From Daphnia pulex (lineage: Eukaryota; Arthropoda; Branchiopoda; Diplostraca; Daphniidae), in contig NC_060019.1 of NCBI RefSeq assembly GCF_021134715.1, forward strand, positions 7,378,001 to 7,442,000: a DNA stretch of 64,000 nt, written 5' to 3'. The translations under genes and the position numbers were made by a program. This document shows, one piece after another, positions 22,419 through 30,701 of this stretch (its first letter is position 1; each line of letters starts with the position of its first letter). The notes under the pieces were generated by a model that made no database searches, was not told the DNA's origin, and worked only from the letters and a program-made list of their open reading frames with translations.

Positions 22419-24578
22419 ATGGAATCTCGTGCGAATGTTGAAATGGTTTGGAGAAAGGTTTGGAAAAGATTCTGGTACTACGACTGGAATACGGGATCGG
22501 GATTGGTCAAGAAATGGAGAAGAGTGATGAAACAAGTTCCGAAAAATTATTCGCCACCATCCTCGTACCCGCACCCCGCGACGAATCCTCAGCTGATAAC
22601 TTACGCGGACTGCGAGGCATTTTTCGAATCTGTAACCAGAGGCTCCAGGGAGGATTTGATTAAAACTCTCAACATCCACGGACCGAAAGTGACTACCGAA
22701 TTGTCAAAATCGTACAACGAACATGGGCAGACCCCTCTTCTAGTGGCCATCCGCCGAGGAAACTTGGACATGGTCAAATTCTTGGTCGGCAAACTGGGCG
22801 TTCCCATCGAGCAAATTGGACGAATGGTGTCGAATGGTGTCGAATACCTGGACGTTCCAGCACTGTACGCGGCTATCGTTTGCGGAGAATTGGACATTGC
22901 CGCCTATCTTCTTTCCATGGAAGTGGAATCGGATCAGCAAACCGCCCAAATGATCGAATCCATCGTCTCAAGTCCCAACGGCCGACAGGAAAAGATCAAC
23001 ATTCTGGAACTGATGGGTGCAGTCAATTTTTACTTTTACGAAACGCATCCAGCCCCGCAAAACGGCCACATGTACTGGAGGGCAGCCACGCATCTTCGCC
23101 AGTCGACGGTCGATGGTGAACCGGACCTAATACCTAAAACGATTCTTCCATCGGACGCTTATGGCACGGCTTTCAACTTGACTTGCGAGTTTACCACATT
23201 AGAACAACTGGAGCAGCTGTCTAGACTCGAGCTCTTCACCCAAGCAGTTTTGGTCAGCCAGCGAGTCCTGGACATGGTCCGTCCTGGTGTCCATATCTTC
23301 AATCTCACCTTCTTGTCCCAATGGGCTTCGATGTGTTCCTTCCGCCAAGGGCAGAGCGGCCGCGCCATCCACATACTGACGCTCGTTCTGCAGCAATCAC
23401 AATCACTTGAGTGGAAGGGATTAAAGACGAGTCGAATCATCAACTGGGCCCTGGACATCTTGTTGTCGAGCATCACCAATCTGCAAGAGAATCCGGAACA
23501 AGAAGAGTTTCCGTTTGTCAATCTGATGGCCACCTTCGATTTTGCCACTCAGTACATGGCGCATCTCCAAGAAAATCCCCGACAGCAAAAGATTGACCCA
23601 AGCACTCGACTCGGTCTGGCAAGTTTCATCGTGGGATTGATTTATTGGGCCCACGAGCTGGTGCCGCAATGGAGTGTCGTGGATCGCCAACAGTTCCAGC
23701 GCAGCCTGTCCCTTTTCATAGCCAAAGACCACCGATGGGGAAACGCCAATCAGAATCTTCTCCACGCGATTTGCCATCTGGAGAGTACGAGTCACACGTT
23801 CGCTGAAATTCACGAGTTGATGGACAGAGACAGCGACGACATGGGCAGCAGTGACCTGGATGAAACAAGCGACTTGGATCATGGCGAATTTGAAAACAGC
23901 AGCGACACGGTGAACGATCTGCTGGACAGCAATGACGACTTGATTGATGACCCTGCCGGTGGGAGCCAATTTGACTTTGACATCATTTGTGCGTCGAAGG
24001 ATGAAGATTGCTTCAGTGATTACAGTGACGACAGAAACGTGAGCGGATGTCCGTCGTGTGGGGCCGGAAACGACGAAGTGATGTCTGCGGACGAAAGTGA
24101 CGACGAGGACTTTGAACTGATTCGAGATTATCGCGACGAAGACGACGAAAGCGACGATGATCCAGACGAGGATTTCCAGCTGTCTGTGACCGAGTGGATC
24201 CTTCGACTCGGAGCCGATCCTAACGCGGCCGACTCGCACGGAGCGACTCCTCTCCACTTGGTGGCCTTAAATCGTGGCAGCGTTGCTCAAGGTCGGCTGC
24301 TGCTGGAATACGGGGCTCACATAGACCAGACGGACAACACAAGTACGACCCCCTTGATGCTCTTCCAGGAATGGCAAAACCTGCTCTCCCAGGAACGGCC
24401 AGACCAAATAATCGACCGTGATGAGGATAACGAGCTTAACCTTCATTCGCTCATCAGAGACGCTCTGCCACTGCCTCTGAGCTGCTTGGCTGCTCGAGTC
24501 TTACGCCAAAGTGGAATTCCATTCGATGATGCAGAGAAAGTTCCACCGACTCTACAAACCTTCATTCGGCGACATTAA
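22419..24578 (+). CDS. FEM1-like ankyrin protein, CUL2 substrate-receptor family (unit 1)
   Basis: Intronless, 719 aa. Two N-terminal ankyrin repeats at about 100-170 (HGQTPLLVAIRRGNLDMVKF; PALYAAIVCGELDIAAYLL). The FEM1 middle region follows: YWRAATHLR at about 219-227, then CEFTTLEQLEQL and LFTQAVLVSQRVL, which match the TPR-like segment of FEM1A/B/C. Residues about 467-588 are a strongly acidic Asp/Glu/Ser insert with an isolated CPSCGAGN. C-terminal ankyrins start at TEWILRLGADPNAADSHGAT (about 590), and the tail LPLSCLAARVL to FIRRH matches the FEM1 C-terminal VHL-box region. FEM1 proteins present C-degron substrates to CUL2-Elongin ligases. The usual six or seven N-terminal ankyrins are reduced here. 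AATAAA follows at 24671-24676. The intron-free form suggests a retrocopy origin (inference). Confidence 0.82.
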   Translation: MESRANVEMVWRKVWKRFWYYDWNTGSGLVKKWRRVMKQVPKNYSPPSSYPHPATNPQLITYADCEAFFESVTRGSREDLIKTLNIHGPKVTTELSKSYNEHGQTPLLVAIRRGNLDMVKFLVGKLGVPIEQIGRMVSNGVEYLDVPALYAAIVCGELDIAAYLLSMEVESDQQTAQMIESIVSSPNGRQEKINILELMGAVNFYFYETHPAPQNGHMYWRAATHLRQSTVDGEPDLIPKTILPSDAYGTAFNLTCEFTTLEQLEQLSRLELFTQAVLVSQRVLDMVRPGVHIFNLTFLSQWASMCSFRQGQSGRAIHILTLVLQQSQSLEWKGLKTSRIINWALDILLSSITNLQENPEQEEFPFVNLMATFDFATQYMAHLQENPRQQKIDPSTRLGLASFIVGLIYWAHELVPQWSVVDRQQFQRSLSLFIAKDHRWGNANQNLLHAICHLESTSHTFAEIHELMDRDSDDMGSSDLDETSDLDHGEFENSSDTVNDLLDSNDDLIDDPAGGSQFDFDIICASKDEDCFSDYSDDRNVSGCPSCGAGNDEVMSADESDDEDFELIRDYRDEDDESDDDPDEDFQLSVTEWILRLGADPNAADSHGATPLHLVALNRGSVAQGRLLLEYGAHIDQTDNTSTTPLMLFQEWQNLLSQERPDQIIDRDEDNELNLHSLIRDALPLPLSCLAARVLRQSGIPFDDAEKVPPTLQTFIRRH

Positions 24579-24768
24579 TAAGATATTTCCGATGGAAGAT
24601 GAAATTTCGTGTGTTTGGTTCTTTTGTTTCACTTTTGATACTTGTCGTCACTGTTCTGTCAGTTGATTTCAATAAATTTCATTAAATAAAAAAAAATTGT
24701 TTCGCCTATTCATTTGTTTGATTGTTTAAGGGCTCTTTTTGCCAAGTACCAAGTTGATTGTAATGAAG

Positions 24769-25017
24769 CTATTGAGCTAAAACAAGGTTCAAATTTGCTG
24801 CTTCTTCGCTAGTGTCACGACGACCTAAGGCACCTTCATCATTACCGTACATCCAAAATAAGTTCAAAGTTCGCCTAAAAATAAAATAATAAAATTAGAC
24901 TGAATCCGAGAAAAAAAAACGATGAAATTGTAAACTTACCTTTACTAGTAAGGCAGACTGTGTGCACACCACCTGCAACTACACCCATTATAAAGTAATA
25001 ACCGTAGCCTTTATTCT
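24769..25017 (-). other. Two possible minus-strand exons of unknown gene (unit 1)
   Basis: A 78-bp exon-like block (25017-24940) has a good acceptor and donor (AAAG|GTAAGT) and reads NKGYGYYFIMGVVAGGV. A block from 24874 follows an acceptor (TTTTTAG) and reads RTLNLFWMYGNDEGALGRRD to a TAG at 24771-24769. The two frames do not join in phase (the splice gives an early TGA), so this is either a decayed fragment or wrongly paired exons. Not recognised. Copies lie at 38455-38703 and 52148-52396. Confidence 0.3.
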
Positions 25018-25528
25018 CTGAATATTTGATTAACAGCAATCATCGTAATCAATGATTATTGTTCGAAATAAACTTTTTACTACGATCCGATTAAATCTTT
25101 TAATCAACTTGAAAAGGCTGCTGAGAATAACTACACCCGAGTCCATTCTACTCAGTTCTATAATTTCATTTATTTCTTTTACATGTCACTTAGTGAAAAA
25201 ATTTTGTTTCTATAAACCGTCACGCTTTTTTAATAGAAGATACCTTTTACAAATGTCATTATTTGATTGAATCGCCAATAAGTTAATCATCAAGAGCTGG
25301 TTCTAAAATTGATAGAAATGAATTGAATTTCAGTTATGAGACGTCTACTGAGAATTTGATCCGACGCCAAAGCGGATGAAAAAAACAACAAATTATCTCG
25401 AAGAACGAAGCACGCAAATTACAAGACTTACGGTAAGTTAAAAGACGAAAATTACATTCAACTAAATATCTTAACAATTATTTCACTAGAGGCACGGTCA
25501 AACGAACAGCGGTGCCCAGCAAAGGGGG

Positions 25529-27197
25529 TTAACCTCGTTCGGAAGTGGAAGTCAAACTGGAACCAACTCCGCTGCTGCAGCAGTCTTGGATGGTGTCAGA
25601 AGATGGTTCCATTAAGGCTAGGGTGGAAGTTCCAGGGAGCCGTTGGGCACTTTCGGTCTCTTCGATGGCTTTCAGTAAAACCTTTCGCACATCCCTACCA
25701 GGTGGGGCTACTTTCATGGCCTCATTTAACCCTGTGAACGAAATTTGTATTGGACGAAACATTTAAGGGTTGATTAGGAGACTTACTTGCGTCAGAGGTG
25801 GGTGCGTTCTTCGGAGTTCTTCAATTTTAGCGTCCAACGTACGCTTACGTTTGAGACTCTCATGAAATTCATCTTCGCGCAATTCGTAGTTATCACGGAG
25901 CTTGACTTCAAATGGGTCGTCACAAAGCACCATAGAAAATAGTGCAACTGACAGACGAACGTCACGATAAAGTGGCTCTATTTGTCCAGGAAGCCGAGGC
26001 TTTTTGTGCAGCGATTTTACCCACTTGAAGACGCTCACCATCTCCTGTTGGCAGGCTTCGGAAAACTGGTAACGGTAGGGGAAGCAAACGCGCAAATGGG
26101 CAATGCTGAGTGACTAGTCCACATTTGTTTGTGGCAGCCTTTATTATGTGATGTAATCAAAGTTAAATAACCGTTTTCACGAAGGAAAAATCACATTTTA
26201 CGAAAATAGTTACCTCGCAATCGAAACTGATTCTTTCCTGTTTAAGATCAAGATCGTTATCAGCTAGCTTCCAATTTAATCCTTCAGCTTCAATGATGGA
26301 ATGTCCGTCAAAAAGTAATGCGCAGCGTGGCAAAGACTACGGTATTTATATAAGAAAAATTACTCGGGGAAAATAGAGAGACCAATTTGGCGACTGGTGC
26401 CTTAATTTCTTGAGGCGCATCATCTTGCACGCTTTTTGTCTCAAAAGCCTTGACCAGTCTGTCATTAATGGACAATTTTGGGTTGGAAATATTTAGCATT
26501 AATTTCTGAAAAAAATTAATTTTAACTATTAAGAATACGCAACACAATAATTATTCAATTACACTTACCGTGATGGCCGGTAAAACTGGGTCAACGTGAA
26601 TTTCTGTTTGAACTCCAACTGAAAACTCTGCTAAACACGGCTGCCAAGTTTTCGTTCGTGATTCGACGAATTGTGATTGCTGGTTGACCTTTCCATCTCT
26701 AGATTGAAATAGTGTTAAATCAGTTACGGTGATTTGGTAGTACCACAAAGAAAATAGCTAACCTTTCAGTAGAAGCTACGGTCTGAAGAATTTAACATGA
26801 AAACACATCTATCAGACCTTAGAGTGCAATCTGTGAGCGTGGTAAAATGCTTCCGTCTAAACTCAGATTGTTAACAGAAGCATGGACCAACTTGTTGTTG
26901 TTCAACTGGGCTACTATAGTCACATTGCTTTTGGAGACACACATAAACTAACAATTAAAAAAAGAGAGGTTTAAATTATTAGATAACATGGTTCAAAACT
27001 CACATTTCCACCTACCTGAACAAATGATGTCAGAATGGGTAAGATTTTTTCAAGCAGATTGACTCTATTTGTTTCAACTGGGTTTGGAACAGTGGCTTGA
27101 AGTGATAAATTGCTGTTAACACTGCAATCTCTTGTGAATCGGACATCTTCAATCAACAACCCCAGTAGCCTCTTGGTATCAGCGGTGAAATCTATTG
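25529..27197 (-). pseudogene. Fragment of a hobbit/KIAA0100 (BLTP2)-like gene (unit 1)
   Basis: Exon-like blocks in order: about 27197-27016, 26949-26838, a 20-bp block near 26790, about 26700-26573, 26507-26385, 26339-26217, about 26113-25777 and 25731-25529. The best stretch reads FPYRYQFSEACQQEMVSVFKW, then DDPFEVKLRDNYELREDEFH and RTLDAKIEELRR. From memory this is the conserved DDPFEVKL block of the FMP27/SABRE/hobbit/KIAA0100 lipid-transfer bridges, proteins of more than 2,000 residues at ER contact sites. Only some 400 codons are present. Signs of decay: an in-frame TAA ends the second block; one donor would have to be the weak TTG|GTCTCT; the last block joins out of phase from the strong CAA|GTAAGT. 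Family assignment is moderately sure, pseudogene status likely. Confidence 0.5.
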
Positions 27198-27260
27198 CAA
27201 CGAAATATTTCGTTGCACTAACTAGCCATTTTGGCTATTGCAACGAAATCTTTCGTTGCG
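27196..27260. repeat. Palindrome cluster at the fragment's upstream edge (unit 1)
   Basis: A perfect 22-bp palindrome at 27196-27217 (half site TGCAACGAAAT), a near-perfect second copy at 27239-27260, and between them TAGCCATTTTGGCTA, itself an inverted repeat. They sit where the hobbit-like coding similarity ends. Copies at 40882-40946 and 54575-54639. Confidence 0.85.
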
Positions 27261-27374
27261 CCACGATAATGTGATGATCCCATGACCACCTGTCCCCAGA
27301 GAATATGGTTTCGAGAAGTTTAAAAGTTTGTTTGTTGTTGTTTGACACTTTAAACTGTTGGTAGCAGACGACAT

Positions 27375-27387
27375 AGCCATCTAGCGG
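27375..27387 (+). promoter_or_regulatory. CTCF-like motif (unit 1)
   Basis: AGCCATCTAGCGG with upstream GCAGACGAC, very like the motif at 9741. Copies at 41061 and 54754. Match only. Confidence 0.3.
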
Positions 27388-27409
27388 ATTAACATTGCCA
27401 TAGGGGAAC

Positions 27410-27520
27410 GGGTAGGGTAGTCGGATAAGGCGTCAGTTAGTAGTACTAATGTACTAACAACTTGACCCCGAGTTCGATTCCACATCCGGGTACATCCATA
27501 AAAAAAAATAAAAACAATTA
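27410..27520 (+). mobile_element. tRNA-like SINE head with A-rich tail (unit 1)
   Basis: GGGTAGTCGGATAAGG (27415-27430) resembles a tRNA A box with D-arm, and AGTTCGATTCC (27471-27481) resembles the B box, at tRNA-like spacing. An A-rich tail follows (27500-27519). The T-arm stem does not pair well, so this is not a functional tRNA; a tRNA-derived SINE is the simplest reading. Copies at 41096-41206 and 54789-54899. Confidence 0.4.
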
Positions 27521-28029
27521 AAAGAGTCTTTGACCGTAGCGTAATCGCTGCGGTATGGGGTCAGTCTCAAGACGATACCTGTGCGCTTCAGGTGAGATTT
27601 GACTGCAGCATGCTCTACTCAGGATTTCAAGGGGAATTCTGGGCTGCAATGGGTCCTTAAGTGTAAATTGCCCAAATGACGGCCTGCGATTGCTCACGCA
27701 GACGGTCCCACCCCCCACTGACGGGGAAGCGAGTGGCGGATAAAACCGAGCCAAGGCGAATTTGAGCAAATAAAAATGAAAAAAATTCGCCGGACGGTGT
27801 ACAGACTGCACGGGCAAGGGTCGTTGACCTTCTTAAGGATGAACAGTCGCGCGTAGTCCTAGCATTACGTGGTATCCATTGAAAGAAATCGTCTTACCGA
27901 GTTTGTTGTCGCAAAGTTTCAACGCTGAACTACCGATATCTGTCGTCGTAGCTAGGTGAACCACTCCGCCAATTAAACTTGCCACCGACCTTCCGCCTTT
28001 CAAATAATTCACGAAAATAATTCACGAAA
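27521..28029. other. Non-coding stretch before the lysine-rich gene (unit 1)
   Basis: Less AT-rich than its surroundings; no supported ORF. It contains an inverted repeat GGCGAATTT (27755-27763) / AAATTCGCC (27783-27791) around an A-rich loop. It may belong to the same retroelement as the SINE-like head, but I do not recognise it. Confidence 0.35.
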
Positions 28030-28626
28030 ATGCCGAGGTTGCCGATGAGGCCGTCGAAGCCGTTGCGCACACCGTACTATGTCCCTGCCCACGCGATCTA
28101 TGACATTGAAAAGTTTATAACAAGAAATCCGACCAGGCCAGAGAGGATCAGATCATACAAACGGAGAGAAAATAAAGTTGTCACCGCTGTTGCACCGCCA
28201 TCACTGTACATGCGATGCAGCACAACTCCCGTTGTTGACCTGGTGATGCCATCGATCAGTCGAATGCATCTTGTGCCGAAAGGAAAGAAAAAGAAGCCGT
28301 TTCTCAAGGACCAAATGATGACTGACATCAAGTCACTGAAAAAAGAACGTATGACACCAACCAAGTCAAAGGTCCAGAAGAATAAGCTTCCTAGAGTAGT
28401 CCTGAAGACCGAGTCGAAGGCGGCAGTAGCGGCTGAAATCGCCAAGGCCATAAAATCGAAAGCACCAACTATCAAGAAAGAGGCGAATTGGAGTCCTACC
28501 TCATCAGTCCTTACAACACCTGCAGCCCAGCCTTCGATTAAGTTAACTATACGACTGAAGGCCTCAAAGATCCACTCGTCAACTGAATATGAGATTGTGA
28601 AGCAGAAGAGTGAAGATGTAATTTGA
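28030..28626 (+). CDS. Lysine-rich basic protein of unknown function (unit 1)
   Basis: Intronless, 198 aa, ATG at 28030 to TGA. No family recognised. The N-terminus is Pro/Arg-rich (MPRLPMRPSKPLRTPYYVP). The centre has basic clusters that could be nuclear localisation signals (VPKGKKKKPFLK; KSLKKERMTPTKSKVQKNK), and the C-terminus has a short strand-like segment (SIKLTIRLK). No signal peptide or membrane helix. A nuclear protein is possible but only inferred from composition. The opposite strand also has a 189-codon open frame, so either strand could be fortuitous; this one is preferred for its protein-like composition. Confidence 0.45.
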   Translation: MPRLPMRPSKPLRTPYYVPAHAIYDIEKFITRNPTRPERIRSYKRRENKVVTAVAPPSLYMRCSTTPVVDLVMPSISRMHLVPKGKKKKPFLKDQMMTDIKSLKKERMTPTKSKVQKNKLPRVVLKTESKAAVAAEIAKAIKSKAPTIKKEANWSPTSSVLTTPAAQPSIKLTIRLKASKIHSSTEYEIVKQKSEDVI

Positions 28627-30701
28627 AATTGATGCGATATCTGTGTAATACTTTCGGAATAATACAATCAAAATTTTTATTTTAATTATTATTGATTTTT
28701 CATTGATCCATTTTGGACTCCATTTAAAGAGGAGACAAAAATATTACAATTCTTAAATTATTTTTCAGATCCAGTAAATTTGATATTCTATTGATGATAT
28801 TCTTTTCACCAGAATTATGATTTTTCATAAAGTTATTAGTTTAAATTCCAGCATAGGATCATTTGATTTGATTAATCAGTTTTGTCGTGTCCACCAGCTC
28901 CCTTAGAGTGACAATTGTTAGGACCTAAGCGCATTTGACACCCCGCTCCCCGAGATTCCGTTTAACTTTATTCATTCAGCAGAGTGGTTGGATTGCAGGA
29001 GTACTATAATGTTATCCCATGGGATAACCCGGGATAACCATGAAGAGATAAGATATTTCAGCGATCTTATCCGCTCTTGTCTAGTCAACTTAAAAGTTAC
29101 CATCACCTTTGTAATCGCATTCTTCATTAATTAATGGAATCCACGATTTTATTCTTTTGATGGAAGGAATTTTTGCCGATTTTTTTTTTTTTCACCGGTT
29201 CTATAATAGTTCTGTAATAGCACCGCGTTTCCTTGTTTATTCTTCCGTAAACGCTGAGACATCTCATTGCGGACTAATGGATAACGTAAAGTCGCGTAAA
29301 GTATGCGCGCTATCCATATTTTCCTTCCCCAATATTGATAATTTATATAATTCCCTTCCTTTCAACTTCGACATCTCTATTCAGCATTCACCTTCATTAT
29401 TTTTAGCTTTTGGCCCATCACTGCCAATTCAGCTCTGATGTCTGGCATATCTCGACCACGCCAAAAAACGATATTCCCATTTAAGTATTGTGCTGTACGA
29501 GTTATTAATAGTCATCCGGATTAGTCTCCGTTCGAACTCGGCGTTAATACCTACCCTCAAATGGGCAATGGATCTTTTTCTTTTACAGAGCGAGGGAGGA
29601 AATACTATAGATTTCCATAACCAACCCGAAATTGTAGTATGCAAAGTTTTATGAGGTTGAAGTAAGGAGACACGTATATCAACTATAGCCAATTATGTCG
29701 TTAATTATGTTAATTTCATTACTTTGTAGTAACACTTTTTATTGGGCTTACACACTAAATTACATGATTTGGGCGAACCGGTTTGGCGATTTTTTTTTTA
29801 AATCATGTTCAGCACACAGACTTCAAGTCTTATAATACTTGCATCAGCAGCTGGTTCAGTCCAACATACGGTCATGATTTGAGTCCTTTTGAAGAAATAG
29901 CTTAAATCTAGTCTGTTGCAAAAGTCAATTCGGTATCTGAAGCCCACCCAAAATTTTAGTGTGAAAGTCTTATGAGATTGATGTGAGGAAGAGTCAGCAC
30001 GCTTAACAAGTAACTAGTAAGTTCTTTAATTTTTCTTGTTTTTTTTTTTTTTTTTACTTCACATACAGTAGGCACTATCTACTAAACCACATGATTGGGT
30101 GAACTGGTTTGGCGATATTTTAATCATATTCACTCTGAACCATCAGCTAATAACTTTTTAACATCTCATTTCCCCGGAGGATTAAATTCAAAACCCACAT
30201 GTGCTGGCAAGCAACCGACCAGTAAAATAAATAATAAATACCAAATACGGAGTTAACTACATATGGCATGAAGCCATGAAGTCAGCAAGTGAGCATGTTT
30301 CCGGGTTCGCGGTTTGTCTGAAAGAGCCCTTGTTTATAGTTAACGTCCGAGCTCAAAGACCTTGACCTTTCAAAGCAGACAATGTTAACGATTGCGCAAT
30401 TATTGTGTTTTGTTTGACCACAATCATAAATAAATTTCATGTAGCCTTCAGACAGTCTCTAAAAATTAAAAAAAACCTCTGGTGTTTCACACACTGTTCA
30501 CACCAAGCAATTACGACCGACAAAAAACTGTGAGAACTGACTGCAGTATATCCACTGCTAGCTCATGTTTCACTCGACATTTTGTATTTTGCTCTACACT
30601 CTGCTAGCAGGTAAGGCGCGATACAAATAATCTACCTGCAAGAGGACAGATTTTGGGCAGTCGATTCACAGATAAAGAGTATTTAAATATATTAGAAACA
30701 A
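28627..30701. other. AT-rich non-coding region between lysine-rich gene and peroxidase pseudogene (unit 1)
   Basis: No supported gene. Holds an 18-bp palindrome at 29011-29028 (GTTATCCCATGGGATAAC), several GATA-type words around 29043-29075, and a degenerate direct duplication listed separately. Homologous stretches are 42313-44387 and 56006-58086; the last is the divergent part of unit 3. Confidence 0.5.
29621..30131 (+). repeat. Degenerate direct duplication inside the unit (unit 1)
   Basis: Block A (29621-29821) and block B (29941-30131) share a start (ACCCGAAATTGTAG against ACCCAAAATTTTAG), a middle (TTATGAGGTTGAAGTAAGGA against TTATGAGATTGATGTGAGGA) and an end (GGCGAACCGGTTTGGCGAT against GGTGAACTGGTTTGGCGAT). 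Spacing is about 320 bp. Copies at 43307-43817 and about 56999-57508. Confidence 0.7.

Noticed and set aside
22230-22679. 149-codon minus-strand frame and 94-codon plus-strand frame overlapping the FEM1-like start
   Set aside because: Overlap the coding start in other frames; no domain and no splice support.
23421-24257. 278-codon open frame on the minus strand inside the FEM1-like gene (repeated in each unit)
   Set aside because: It mirrors the acidic GAC/GAA-rich codons of the FEM1-like frame read backwards; no recognisable domain, no independent signals.
27415-27481. A genuine tRNA gene
   Set aside because: A- and B-box-like words are present, but T-arm and acceptor stems do not pair properly and an A-rich tail follows.
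28098-28667. 189-codon open frame opposite the lysine-rich gene
   Set aside because: Hydrophobic composition is what Lys/Glu-rich codons give in antisense. Kept as an alternative in the feature text but not called.
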